A stretch of DNA of 51,721 bases from Bacillus sp. AFS098217 (GTDB taxonomy: Bacteria; Bacillota; Bacilli; Bacillales; Bacillaceae_G). The position numbers and the translations under genes were made by a program. The notes under the pieces were generated by a model that made no database searches, was not told the DNA's origin, and saw only the letters and a list, made by a program, of their open reading frames with translations. Shown here in pieces: positions 31,646 to 39,486 of this stretch (within the stretch, counting starts at the first letter, position 1; every line of letters begins with the position of its first letter). Location: the NCBI RefSeq assembly GCF_002551815.1, contig NZ_NVPR01000040.1, forward strand, positions 1-51,721, read 5' to 3'.

Positions 31646-32455
31646 TTAAAATGGCAGTGCTTTTCTTCTGTAATCCTTTGTATCTTTGAAAACAAGTGCT
31701 TTAAAGTTATTGAAGATACGCGATACAATTCGCTCATCATATGCACCCTCTAAACGCTCTCCTGTAAGGTTTGTTGTGAAGATAGTAGATTTACCTTGCC
31801 TACCATCGAAAACATCGAATAACACCCTATTAATGAAGTTTGTCGCTTTTGTATTGGCATCTAATGCGCCTAACTCTGCTCCTAAATCATCGACTATTAA
31901 TATTTCTGCTCTTACTAATGTTTGAATGATTGAATCCTCAGTTAAGGAGGAATCTTTATTGAACGTGCTTTTAATCTTCCGTAGCAATTCGCCAACTGTG
32001 ACGAAAACAACTGACTTCCCTGCTCCTGCAAGCTGATCTGCAATAGAGTAAGCAAGATGTGTTTTCCCAGCCCCGCAGTTACCAGCCATAATGGTGTTGA
32101 ATATTTTTTCATTTAGATAATCAGTTGCAATAACCTTTGCGAGTCCAAGGTTCTTTTCTCCTTCCTCGCTAGTAGGTTCATAGTTTTCAAAGTTAGCATT
32201 CATAATATTGGTATCTGCAATCATGCTTTGTTGGTGGAACAAGAATTTCTTTTCATTCGCTTTATCAGCATCGTATTTTGCTTGTTCTTGTTCTTGGAGC
32301 TTCTTACTTTCGTTTTCAAGGAAGCAGCGAGGACACACGACCTGGCCACCGAATTTCATCTTATTCATGCCATGCGTTTCACAAACATCAGAATCCATAG
32401 TCATATTCACCTTTTTGGCTATATCGGTTGGTATTGCCAGTGCCGCTCTCTGCAT
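31646..32455 (-). CDS. DnaC/DnaI-like helicase loader
   Basis: 269 residues. N-terminal zinc motif (CETHGMNKMKFGGQVVCPRC), then an AAA+ core: Walker A GNCGAGKTHLA, Walker B ILIVDDLGAE, sensor STIFTTNLTGE and arginine finger YDERIVSRIF. It would load the host replicative helicase at the phage origin, with the upstream DnaD-like protein. ATG 32455 follows AAAGGAGCGAAGAACA and overlaps the previous gene by 68 nt. Confidence 0.88.
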   Translation of the reverse strand: MQRAALAIPTDIAKKVNMTMDSDVCETHGMNKMKFGGQVVCPRCFLENESKKLQEQEQAKYDADKANEKKFLFHQQSMIADTNIMNANFENYEPTSEEGEKNLGLAKVIATDYLNEKIFNTIMAGNCGAGKTHLAYSIADQLAGAGKSVVFVTVGELLRKIKSTFNKDSSLTEDSIIQTLVRAEILIVDDLGAELGALDANTKATNFINRVLFDVFDGRQGKSTIFTTNLTGERLEGAYDERIVSRIFNNFKALVFKDTKDYRRKALPF

Positions 32456-33236
32456 TGTTCTTCGCTCCTTTTGTTTTTTCGTTTAAGTAACCTTCAAATT
32501 TCGTTCCGAATAACGTTTCTGGTCGTAAGTACTGGTTCATACTCGAATCAGTTAGCCATTGTGCTGTTTTAATATCAATCACCTGTTTAAAGTCTTCTAA
32601 AGTAAAACCGTCTTTAAATCTAGCTTTGATTAATGATCTCGTTTTAGCTGTTTTTGGTTTATATGATTTTTTAACTTTTTCATTCAGATAAGAAACAATA
32701 TCCTCATAAGGGATGCAGTCTTTTGACCGCTTTTTTTGGTCAGAAGACATATTATCTTCTAATGTAGTAATCTTTGTTGTAGTCTCTGTAGTAATCTCTG
32801 TTAAAGAATTTACCGTTTCGGTAAGTTCCATTTCACCCAAAGGGGAAATTGGAATTTCCCCAAAGGTCAAAATCCATTTCACCCTTTCGGTAACTTCGGA
32901 AATGTTTAACTTAATGTGATTGGTAGGAGCGCCGTTGAATTTGAACTTCTGAACTTCTACAAATCCTTTTTCAATTAAGATTTTGATTGCTCTGTCGTAC
33001 TGTTTAGGCGTGATTCTTATCTCGTTTCGCCAATCTTCCCGACTTTTAGCTAACCAAAACTCTCCGTTTTTCTTAACTCGCAACTTACTCTTTCCTTGTT
33101 CGTTAGGCATGTACCAATAAACAATTTGTCCTAATAAGATGCCAGCAATTAAATCTCCAGTGATATCTACATAAGCGAGTCGCACCATATAACCGCTTCT
33201 TGCAAAAGTTTCTAGTTGAAATATATTGCTACTCAT
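32388..33236 (-). CDS. DnaD-like replication initiator / replisome organiser
   Basis: 282 residues. The N-terminal winged helix has GDLIAGILLGQIVYWYMP and KSREDWRNEIRITPKQYDRAIKILIEKGFVEV. A linker follows, then the conserved phage C-terminal domain IPYEDIVSYLNEKVKKSYKPKTAKTRSLIKARFKDGFTLEDF...YLRPETLFGTKFEGYLNE. It binds the origin and recruits the helicase loader. Its linker-coding DNA carries symmetrical repeats (32814-32899), the likely origin. Confidence 0.85.
   Translation of the reverse strand: MSSNIFQLETFARSGYMVRLAYVDITGDLIAGILLGQIVYWYMPNEQGKSKLRVKKNGEFWLAKSREDWRNEIRITPKQYDRAIKILIEKGFVEVQKFKFNGAPTNHIKLNISEVTERVKWILTFGEIPISPLGEMELTETVNSLTEITTETTTKITTLEDNMSSDQKKRSKDCIPYEDIVSYLNEKVKKSYKPKTAKTRSLIKARFKDGFTLEDFKQVIDIKTAQWLTDSSMNQYLRPETLFGTKFEGYLNEKTKGAKNNAESGTGNTNRYSQKGEYDYGF
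32814..32899. other. Candidate phage replication origin inside the initiator gene
   Basis: Two copies each of CCATTTCACCC (32828-32838 and 32873-32883) and TTTCGGTAASTTC (32816-32828 and 32885-32897), in swapped order, flank a 20-bp inverted repeat GGGGAAATTggAATTTCCCC (32842-32861). The repeats encode different peptides (GEMEL and ERVKW), so they fall in different codon phases and are conserved as DNA. Many phages keep the origin inside the initiator gene. Confidence 0.55.
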
Positions 33237-33509
33237 TTAGTTCACCTTCTTCATAACCACTTCATAATAAAATCCGCGATCTCTTTCCTTCTTGATGCAA
33301 TTTTTAAATAAATGCGGGTTTTCTTCTTTTTGTGAAGCGACTGTTTCTAAAACCCTACGAATCTTAAACACATATTCAAATCCTTCTTCGTCTAAAGGTT
33401 TGCATTTCTCGATTAATCCAGTAACAGTTTCATCTTTCAAATACCGTTCGTTTGCGTTTCTACCGAAGAATGCTAGGCGCATAGGACCATCTCTAATGAT
33501 TGTTTCCAT
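33237..33509 (-). CDS. Hypothetical protein, 90 residues
   Basis: METIIRDGPMRLAFFGRNANERYLKDETVTGLIEKCKPLDEEGFEYVFKIRRVLETVASQKEENP..., basic alpha/beta. It lies between the initiator and the recT block and is probably replication-linked. Unknown. Confidence 0.6.
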   Translation of the reverse strand: METIIRDGPMRLAFFGRNANERYLKDETVTGLIEKCKPLDEEGFEYVFKIRRVLETVASQKEENPHLFKNCIKKERDRGFYYEVVMKKVN

Positions 33510-33512
33510 CTT

Positions 33513-33683
33513 TTAATCACACCTCTCACAAATAGCAAATCCCCCCGCAACTTTCAGGACCCTATAACCTGGGTAGCGTTTTGGATTTATATATTTCAGT
33601 ACGTTTTGTTTTACATCATCTATTGTTTTGGCATCCTTCCAGCACCAAGCCGGAAGGAGTACCTTTGTTTGTTTATCGATCAT
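33513..33683 (-). CDS. 56-residue hypothetical protein
   Basis: ATG 33683 overlaps the recT stop (ATGA). MIDKQTKVLLPAWCWKDAKTIDDVKQNVLKYINPKRYPGYRVLKVAGGFAICERC. Coupled to recT; unknown. Confidence 0.55.
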   Translation of the reverse strand: MIDKQTKVLLPAWCWKDAKTIDDVKQNVLKYINPKRYPGYRVLKVAGGFAICERCD

Positions 33684-34612
33684 GCTATGTCCATTTCCAT
33701 ATTTTCGAAGTCAATTTCTTCTTGCTCTGGTTGTTCTTGTGCCTTTTCTTGTTCTTTCACACGTCTCTTATGTTCCAAACCTAAGAACTTAACAAGGCCT
33801 GTAAGCTGTTGAAGATTCAACTCTGCTGCTGAAACTTTGAAATGTTTAACTGCAATTTCTTGCAAATCATCATTTGTCATGTTGTATTCGTTAAGTTTCG
33901 TCATTACTTCACTTTGCTTTTTCTTTAACTCAGCTTCTTGATCTACTGTTTCGCCTTCTTCTACTTGAATTTGATTCGGCTTATTCGGTGTGATATCTAC
34001 GCGTTCATAAGATGGTGTTTCATCGATTGAATTACTTGAAATTGGTTCATCTTCTCCAATTTCGATGCCGTATTGTTGTTTAGCGGCGCGCTTTGTTAAA
34101 TGCTTCTTAAACATGTCATTGAACCAACTCTTCCACATGCTACTGTTACGGCCAGTTTTCATATGTTCAACTTCACTAGCTTCCATAAGAACAACTACAT
34201 CATCAAATCCTTCACGTTTCGCAACTGCATATCCACCAACAACTTGTCCTCTTGGGAACCCAACTGAATGCGTGATTTCTTTACTTGCTGCATTAAACTT
34301 AAATTCATCATTTTCGTGTACCAGTTGAACATCTACGCCTTTGTATCCGTCCGATTTACGAGCGAGAGACAGAATCCCTTCTACTGCAATTTGAATGCTC
34401 ATTGTTGGACCTTTCTGGCTGTTATATACAATGCAATGAACATGATTTAGGAAAGGATTTAACCCAGAATTCACACAAGTTTGTACGAATAAAGCGAATT
34501 GTTCATTTGTTGTTCCTGCTGCGATTGTGCTTTTGATTGTATCTAACTCCATTTTTGTAAAATTACCGATTACCTTATCTGTATTAGGTGCTGCTGTTAC
34601 TTGATTAGACAT
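33680..34612 (-). CDS. recT: RecT-family single-strand annealing protein
   Basis: 310 residues. MELDTIKSTIAAGTTNEQFALFVQTCVNSGLNPFLNHVHCIVYNSQKGPTMSIQIAVEGILSLARKSDGYKGVD is the conserved RecT/Bet core, followed by GYAVAKREGFDDVVVLMEASEVE and SSMWKSWFNDMFKKHLTKRAAKQQYG. The acidic C-terminal tail (QEEIDFENMEMDIA) resembles SSB-type tips. It anneals ssDNA in phage recombination, and is coupled to the SbcC-like ATPase gene by an 8-nt overlap. Confidence 0.9.
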   Translation of the reverse strand: MSNQVTAAPNTDKVIGNFTKMELDTIKSTIAAGTTNEQFALFVQTCVNSGLNPFLNHVHCIVYNSQKGPTMSIQIAVEGILSLARKSDGYKGVDVQLVHENDEFKFNAASKEITHSVGFPRGQVVGGYAVAKREGFDDVVVLMEASEVEHMKTGRNSSMWKSWFNDMFKKHLTKRAAKQQYGIEIGEDEPISSNSIDETPSYERVDITPNKPNQIQVEEGETVDQEAELKKKQSEVMTKLNEYNMTNDDLQEIAVKHFKVSAAELNLQQLTGLVKFLGLEHKRRVKEQEKAQEQPEQEEIDFENMEMDIA

Positions 34613-36137
34613 TGATTACTTCCTCCTTTTGAATTCCTTCTGCTTTTATCGTGAACTCTGTATCTTCGACCTTCGCAATAATTAACTGTCCTGCTGGCTT
34701 TGTGAAATGTAGAATACTTTCAGCGTTATCAACGAATGTTGGTGCTACTAGTTGAGATTGTTTGCTCAATACTTCGACAAGTTCTAATCCTGCTTTAATC
34801 TTTTCAGCTGTAGAAAGTCTACTGTATGGCTTACCGTCCATTAAGATTTCAAATGTCACTCTCTCTTCACCGTTTTTAAGAGTTTCGTAGAGCTGTACAT
34901 TAATGTTTGTAAATAAGCTTTGAATCTTGTTAACCATCAACTCAGAACGTTTTGTACGGAATTCTTTGATTGCATCAATAATTGCTAGTGACTCATTCTT
35001 TTCTTTACGAATTTTCTCTTGCGTGCTTGCTGCTTCATCAATTTCTTTCTGCAATAGCTCAAGTTGTTGTGATTTTCGTAGTAATCCGTTTAACTCGTAA
35101 ATCTTTTCATCGATGTCTCTCGTTTGAGTAAGATCTACTTCTTCAAGGGACATTTCTTTTATAGAAGCTTCTAGCTCTTTTAACTTCTTAACCATGCTTG
35201 AACCAAGTTGTTTCGCTTCTTCAAAACGTTTAATTTTGTTCTGTTTTACTTGTTCAACTGCTTCATCTTGTAAGGCTTGTCCACATGTATGGCATGTGTC
35301 TTGCAATTTCTCATCTCTTATGCCAAGAACAACGTTTTTTTGTTGTAAAACTTGCTGTTTTACGCCATCAATTTGGTACTGCAACTGGTTATATTGTTGC
35401 TGTTTTTTCTGTGAATCTTTAATTGTTTTATCGATTTCTGCTCGTTTCGCTTGTAATTCAGACAGTTGCTTTTCAATTTCCTCTTTATTAACATCGTCAC
35501 TCTCATCTTTTTGTTTTTCATATTGTTCTTTTAATGTGATTACTCGTTCACTTGCACGTTCATATGATTTCTCATGTGTTTTCTTACGTTCCGCATGTAG
35601 TTTTTGTAAGTCATCTAGTGAATGTTTCTTCATCTTTTCTTCTAACAACTCAACTTCTAATTTAGATAGTTCAGCAAACACTTCTTGTTTCAACGGCTCC
35701 GATACATATTGCAACAACTGTGTGCGTTGATCTTGCCAATGTTGTGAAGAAAAATAATTAGGGTTAAATATTGATAGGAATAAGTTTTTATCGAACAATG
35801 ACTCTACCAGTTCATTGAATTTCGTTGCTTTTTCTGGAACCTCATTTACGTAATACTTGGCTGTTTTCTTTTGTGTACGTCCAAGCAAAATATCTTTATC
35901 ATCTACCTGGATAAGAAGTTCTACTTTGATTTCTGCATCAGCATTACTGATTGGCTTTGGATCATTCTTTACTCCGTATGGATCAATACCGTATAAAACC
36001 CATGTAATTGCTTCTCCTACGGATGATTTACCAGCACCATTGCGACCGCTGATTGTAGTTATTTCTCCAAAAGCTACTTCAAGACTGTCATGATTCTTGA
36101 AATTAACAACACGTAGTTCTTTAAAATTGATTTTCAT
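34605..36137 (-). CDS. SbcC/Rad50-like AAA ATPase with zinc hook
   Basis: 510 residues. Walker A GRNGAGKSSVGEA (about 32-44), a long coiled coil (about 165-395) broken by a zinc-hook-like DTCHTCGQAL at about 285, and C-terminal ABC elements including RLSTAEKIKAGLELVEVL (signature-like) and APTFVDNAESI (Walker B). A compact Rad50-like protein next to recT, probably handling DNA ends for recombination. No partner Mre11-like nuclease was seen in the window. Site AAGGAGGAAAAAT. Confidence 0.85.
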   Translation of the reverse strand: MKINFKELRVVNFKNHDSLEVAFGEITTISGRNGAGKSSVGEAITWVLYGIDPYGVKNDPKPISNADAEIKVELLIQVDDKDILLGRTQKKTAKYYVNEVPEKATKFNELVESLFDKNLFLSIFNPNYFSSQHWQDQRTQLLQYVSEPLKQEVFAELSKLEVELLEEKMKKHSLDDLQKLHAERKKTHEKSYERASERVITLKEQYEKQKDESDDVNKEEIEKQLSELQAKRAEIDKTIKDSQKKQQQYNQLQYQIDGVKQQVLQQKNVVLGIRDEKLQDTCHTCGQALQDEAVEQVKQNKIKRFEEAKQLGSSMVKKLKELEASIKEMSLEEVDLTQTRDIDEKIYELNGLLRKSQQLELLQKEIDEAASTQEKIRKEKNESLAIIDAIKEFRTKRSELMVNKIQSLFTNINVQLYETLKNGEERVTFEILMDGKPYSRLSTAEKIKAGLELVEVLSKQSQLVAPTFVDNAESILHFTKPAGQLIIAKVEDTEFTIKAEGIQKEEVINV

Positions 36138-36149
36138 TATTTTTCCTCC

Positions 36150-36207
36150 TTGTTATGAAGAGAAAACATTTGGTATAATATAAGTGAGTTATTAATAATG
36201 TTTTCTC
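36150..36207 (+). promoter_or_regulatory. Plus-strand promoter framed by an 11-bp inverted repeat
   Basis: TTGTTA (36150-36155), 18-nt spacer, TATAAT (36174-36179), on the plus strand against the surrounding operon. GAGAAAACATT (36160-36170) and AATGTTTTCTC (36197-36207) form a perfect inverted repeat around the -10 box, a likely operator or RNA stem. Confidence 0.6.
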
Positions 36208-36240
36208 CAAGACGACTTAGGGGTAAGTCGTCTTTTTATT
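36182..36240 (+). ncRNA. Short plus-strand RNA ending in a strong terminator
   Basis: From the expected start near 36186, transcription meets a perfect 11-bp hairpin (AAGACGACTTA, GGGG loop, 36209-36234) followed by TTTATTTTG within about 55 nt. No ORF lies between. It is antisense to the junction of the ATPase gene and the small gene before it. The hairpin has no T tract on the minus strand, so it is a plus-strand terminator. Confidence 0.5.
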
Positions 36241-36424
36241 TTGTTTTGATTCCTTTTCCCCAGCATTTATAGATAGGGATGATTGGCATTAACTCAACAA
36301 TGTCAGCCTTCCATTCAGACGGTTCACCTTCAAAACGACTTTCCGCTTCATAATGTTCAAATCTGCATAAGTACTTGTTTCCTTCTAAGTCATTGCAATA
36401 TGTTGGTTCGAAATTAGGTAACAT
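36236..36424 (-). CDS. 62-residue hypothetical protein
   Basis: ATG 36424 after GAAAGGGGAACTAAT; the longer frame upstream lacks a site. MLPNFEPTYCNDLEGNKYLCRFEHYEAESRFEGEPSEWKADIVELMPI..., with three Cys. Unknown. Confidence 0.5.
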   Translation of the reverse strand: MLPNFEPTYCNDLEGNKYLCRFEHYEAESRFEGEPSEWKADIVELMPIIPIYKCWGKGIKTK

Positions 36425-36425
36425 A

Positions 36426-36524
36426 TTAGTTCCCCTTTCTGATGCTTTGTACATCGAAGTGGTCATCCATGTATTCAGTAAACTCATCTTGTTTTTCAAT
36501 AATTTCTTCCCATGTACTAAACAC
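36426..36524 (-). CDS. 32-residue acidic peptide
   Basis: GTG 36524 (or 36533), overlapping the end of the next upstream gene. VFSTWEEIIEKQDEFTEYMDDHFDVQSIRKGN. The ribosome site is weak; kept because composition and tight packing look coding. Confidence 0.35.
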   Translation of the reverse strand: MFSTWEEIIEKQDEFTEYMDDHFDVQSIRKGN

Positions 36525-36684
36525 GTCTATCACCTTTTTCTTTGCCAACCTTAGGTTTTCTATGTTTAATAGCACAAGAAGCATGTTGTGTTCTCCATCC
36601 GCCTTGGAATCTTTCAAAGTGACCTTCACCTACACCGACTTTTTTAGCGCATCTGTAGCAAAAGCCTTCATATTTATTTCTCAT
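36517..36684 (-). CDS. 55-residue zinc-ribbon-like protein
   Basis: ATG 36684 with AAAGGGGAATTAAA upstream. GFCYRCAKKVGVGEGHFERFQGGWRTQHASCAIKHRK gives CxxC...H..C, a probable zinc site, then a basic tail. It replaces a longer overlapping frame that I read as a shadow. Confidence 0.5.
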   Translation of the reverse strand: MRNKYEGFCYRCAKKVGVGEGHFERFQGGWRTQHASCAIKHRKPKVGKEKGDRRV

Positions 36685-36714
36685 TTTAATTCCCCTTTCT
36701 TGATGCTGTACGCA

Positions 36715-36780
36715 TCATCACAGTCGAGAACCGGTGGGGTAGTTGGTATTACAGACAGATTCAGTTCTCGACCATGATGA
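36715..36780. repeat. Long imperfect inverted repeat between small genes
   Basis: TCATCA-CA-GTCGAGAAC (36715-36731) pairs with GTTCTCGAC-CA-TGATGA (36764-36780), a 15-bp stem with a 2x2 internal loop and a 32-nt loop. A second hairpin (GATGC/GCATC) overlaps its left edge, and GACAAGC/GCTTGTC follows at about 36779. The 113 nt between genes (36685-36797) hold no ORF. Confidence 0.5.
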
Positions 36781-36797
36781 CAAGCACAGAGCTTGTC

Positions 36798-36977
36798 TTA
36801 TTTCGTTTTTGATTCTTTTTGGATTTCCAAAAGAGCATGAAAGGTATTCCTTTTAATTGTTTCTAATAATCGAAATGCTTCGTGAGCTGTATAACCTTCT
36901 TCTTCAACTAACCTTGTAAGACCAGTGATTATTAGTTGTTGACCAAAGCTATTTAGATTCAATTCGTCTTTATTCAC
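36798..36977 (-). CDS. 59-residue helical protein
   Basis: GTG 36977 eight nt after AGGGG, overlapping the previous stop. NKDELNLNSFGQQLIITGLTRLVEEEGYTAHEAFRLLETIKRNTFHALLEIQKE. Unknown small helical protein. Confidence 0.5.
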   Translation of the reverse strand: MNKDELNLNSFGQQLIITGLTRLVEEEGYTAHEAFRLLETIKRNTFHALLEIQKESKTK

Positions 36978-37261
36978 TTTCCATTCCCCTGGATACTTTC
37001 AGATGATTCGCTATTTTGCGCTTCCAATTGGTCTAAAGCTTCCCAGAACCATTCTGTTCCTTTGATGATAACGCGAGTTTCATTTTCCTTTGCAATGAAC
37101 GCTTTAATGACTTGACTATCAGTAATCAATGACCATTCTTTATTAAGACTTCTTTCAAAGTACTCTCTAGCTTCGTTGTAATCATCTCCATAACCAGTAG
37201 TTAGATTAACCGTTCCATCTGTACATTTGATTAAGAAAGAATATTTTTTTGAGTTCCCCAT
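36974..37261 (-). CDS. Hypothetical protein, 95 residues
   Basis: MGNSKKYSFLIKCTDGTVNLTTGYGDDYNEAREYFERSLNKEWSLITDSQVIKAFIAKENETRVIIKGTEWFWEALDQLEAQ. Site AAAGGGGAAATGGGAA. Alpha/beta, unknown family. Confidence 0.55.
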   Translation of the reverse strand: MGNSKKYSFLIKCTDGTVNLTTGYGDDYNEAREYFERSLNKEWSLITDSQVIKAFIAKENETRVIIKGTEWFWEALDQLEAQNSESSESIQGNGK

Positions 37262-37282
37262 TTCCCATTTCCCCTTTATCAG

Positions 37283-37429
37283 TTATTTAACTAACTCAGC
37301 TAAAACGATGTAACCATGATGTTTTATAATGGTGCCTACGCTGCCATATACACCTCTAGCCTTTAAATCTCGTATCATTTTGATGATGTTTTCTTTCTCT
37401 TCTTTGTCCCGCTGCTCTTTATTTGTCAT
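37283..37429 (-). CDS. 48-residue helical protein
   Basis: ATG 37429 (in GATGTAAAACGATG, coupled to the previous stop). KEQRDKEEKENIIKMIRDLKARGVYGSVGTIIKHHGYIVLAELVK. Unknown. Confidence 0.5.
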   Translation of the reverse strand: MTNKEQRDKEEKENIIKMIRDLKARGVYGSVGTIIKHHGYIVLAELVK

Positions 37430-37542
37430 CGTTTTACATCCTTTGTCCAACGTTTGATTGGCTTATCGAACAAAGCTACGAGTGAAATACCACCGCAAAT
37501 TATTAGCGCTATGATTAAAAGTGTTAATGTACTTTCTTCCAT
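37426..37542 (-). CDS. 38-residue membrane peptide
   Basis: ATG 37542 after GGGAGGCAATCTG. One membrane helix (LTLLIIALIICGGISLVALF) then a basic tail DKPIKRWTKDVKR. Typical of tiny phage membrane peptides; unknown. Confidence 0.5.
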   Translation of the reverse strand: MEESTLTLLIIALIICGGISLVALFDKPIKRWTKDVKR

Positions 37543-37556
37543 CAGATTGCCTCCCT

Positions 37557-38189
37557 TTAATTGATGACTTTTAAGTATCTAGGTCTAGGCTGCTTCACTT
37601 CTGTTGTTTTCCCTGTCTCGTTATCTACCATTATTTTTTTGCCGCCGTATGTTTCATGCATTGTGTATGTTTTCATGTTTGGAAACACTTCTTCGAAAAG
37701 GCTTTTTCCTGTTTCTAAACGATTCAATTTACTTATGATTGATAGTGAGTTGACTGCAAATAATGAAATACGTATATTGTGATACTCCCAAAGGAATTCA
37801 TCGATTTTTTCGCCAATTAAACTATGTTCATCTAATCCATTGATGTATTCTTTTGTATAGAAATAATCTTTTACTTCTCGCTTTTTACCGTCATAATGTT
37901 TATCTATTGGAAAGATATTCTCGAACTCTTTTGGAGTTAATAAACTCATAAAGCGTTTTATTGTATTGATAAAAATCAATTTTTCTTCTAGTGACTCTCT
38001 ATCTTCATCTCTTTTAGATAAAGAACTTATGAATTTCATTGCTGAAAATATAAGGCGTTTCAAAGCATCTCTATTGGAATGTGTTTTATCTGTATAAACT
38101 TCCTTAGTTGATTTCACAAACATTCTGTAATAAATGTTTGTGAAATCAGTCTTTGGTTTTGGAGTTCCGTTAATTACTTGTAATGCCAT
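37557..38189 (-). CDS. Hypothetical early protein, 210 residues
   Basis: ATG 38189 (MALQVINGTPKPKTDFTNIYY) with GGGGTGAAAATA upstream. Largely helical and basic; DKTHSNRDALKRLIFSAMKFISSLSKRDEDRESLEEKLIFINTIKRFM. It directly follows the antirepressor gene, within the operon driven by the cro promoter. No known motif. Confidence 0.6.
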   Translation of the reverse strand: MALQVINGTPKPKTDFTNIYYRMFVKSTKEVYTDKTHSNRDALKRLIFSAMKFISSLSKRDEDRESLEEKLIFINTIKRFMSLLTPKEFENIFPIDKHYDGKKREVKDYFYTKEYINGLDEHSLIGEKIDEFLWEYHNIRISLFAVNSLSIISKLNRLETGKSLFEEVFPNMKTYTMHETYGGKKIMVDNETGKTTEVKQPRPRYLKVIN

Positions 38190-38194
38190 TATTT

Positions 38195-39070
38195 TCACCC
38201 CACATTACTCTGAGAAAATGAAACTTGATATTTGATTGCCATTTCTTTTATTACTGCTAAATAAATTTCAAGAAGCTTTTTATCTTCACCGATCACATCT
38301 AATTTAGAAACTTTATCGATTTTAGATTTAGGCGCACCTTCTAAGGCCATTTTCTTCTTCTTGTTCGTAACACGAATGTTTAGGTTAGCCTTTGCTCTAT
38401 ATTCCAACATGTCATAACTTTCATTTCTAATATCACGGTGTGCATTGTAACCACCAAGCTTAGAAGCGATTCTATTTATAAGATTAGTTGTCTCTTTTCT
38501 CCAGTCTGTTGAGTTTAAAGAAACTATCTCACTGATGTTATGTACTTGTTGTTTGGTTTCGATGATTTCTTTTTTTAGATTCTTTTGTTCTAGATCTTGT
38601 TCGGCTAATGTTATAAATAGCTTTTGGAACATTTGTAACTCTGGTCTTAATCGCGTTGTATCGATTTGCTGACTTCTCATATCGAAATAATCGTCAACGA
38701 ATCTGTCATATAGTTCCCAAGCTGTATCATCTTCCAAAACTTTCAAAAGTTTTGCATATCCTCTTTCTGAAAGAATATAAATGTTCCCATTTCGGCCGCG
38801 GTATGAATTTATTGCCTGTTGCGTGAATCCAAACTGTTGAATTTCGGTGTCCGTCAGCCCGACACCTAATAAATCAATGATATCTACACCGTTTTTAAAT
38901 CTTTTTCGGTTTTCATTAATACGCTGATTAATATGTTTCACTTCTTTTTCATGAATTTCAGCGATTTCTTTAACTAGCATTGCTTTCTTATTTTGACCAA
39001 ATCCACCTTCGATTCCGGTGAATTCATAACCAGCTACATTTTGTTTGCCGATAATTTTTAATTGATTCAT
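38195..39070 (-). CDS. Antirepressor (ORF6N/KilA-type)
   Basis: 291 residues. The N-terminal ORF6N-like DNA-binding domain has GFGQNKKAMLVKEIAEIHEKEVKHINQRINENRKRFKNGVDIIDLLG and GRNGNIYILSERGYAKLLKVLEDDTAWELYDRFVDDYF. The C-terminal helical domain has STDWRKETTNLINRIASKLGGYNAHRDIRNESYDML. Such proteins antagonise the CI-type repressor and promote induction. First large gene after cro; an operator-like palindrome (39088-39104) lies just upstream of its start. Confidence 0.82.
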   Translation of the reverse strand: MNQLKIIGKQNVAGYEFTGIEGGFGQNKKAMLVKEIAEIHEKEVKHINQRINENRKRFKNGVDIIDLLGVGLTDTEIQQFGFTQQAINSYRGRNGNIYILSERGYAKLLKVLEDDTAWELYDRFVDDYFDMRSQQIDTTRLRPELQMFQKLFITLAEQDLEQKNLKKEIIETKQQVHNISEIVSLNSTDWRKETTNLINRIASKLGGYNAHRDIRNESYDMLEYRAKANLNIRVTNKKKKMALEGAPKSKIDKVSKLDVIGEDKKLLEIYLAVIKEMAIKYQVSFSQSNVG

Positions 39071-39087
39071 TTTCTTTCCTCCTTACA

Positions 39088-39104
39088 GTTACCCTTAGGG
39101 TAAC
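39088..39104. promoter_or_regulatory. CI/Cro operator between cro and the antirepressor gene
   Basis: Perfect 17-bp palindrome GTTACCCTTAGGGTAAC, the best match to the operators in the cI-cro interval, placed between the cro stop and the antirepressor ribosome site. A roadblock or antirepressor-specific control site is possible. Confidence 0.75.
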
Positions 39105-39120
39105 TATGTGTTAAAAAAAA

Positions 39121-39330
39121 TTACACTTCAATTTTCTTTTTCATTAATTCGTCTATCGTTACACCAAAAACTTCCGAGTAAGCGCATAAGGTTTGCAAGC
39201 TAGGATTCTTAACTCCATTTTCATATCTAGAGATTGTTTCTTTAGCTTTATTAAGCTGTTCACCAAGTTCTCGTTGTGTCATATTATGCTTACGGCGAAG
39301 TTCTAAAAGTAATTGATGGTTAACTTTCAT
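39121..39330 (-). CDS. Cro-like XRE regulator
   Basis: 69 residues, all one XRE helix-turn-helix: LLLELRRKHNMTQRELGEQLNKAKETISRYENGVKNPSLQTLCAYSEVFGVTIDELM. Divergent from the CI-like gene, with three operators between them, and first gene of the leftward early operon. Site GAGGTGATCATAA. Confidence 0.88.
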   Translation of the reverse strand: MKVNHQLLLELRRKHNMTQRELGEQLNKAKETISRYENGVKNPSLQTLCAYSEVFGVTIDELMKKKIEV

Positions 39331-39356
39331 TTATGATCACCTCGTTTACAATTTTT

Positions 39357-39386
39357 ATTATACACACAAGTTACCCTCAGGGCAAC
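39357..39386 (-). promoter_or_regulatory. Leftward early (cro) promoter with embedded operator
   Basis: On the minus strand TTGCCC (39385-39380), 17-nt spacer, TATAAT (39362-39357). The -35 box lies inside the palindromic operator GTTACCCTCAGGGCAAC (39370-39386), so repressor binding would block RNA polymerase directly. Confidence 0.85.
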
Positions 39387-39486
39387 TTTTATTTTTATTT
39401 TTTTATAAATTGTTTTTTATCTCTATTTAAGTAACGAAAAATAGGTAAAAATATAAAAGGTTTTATTTTAATTATTCTCTTTTGAT

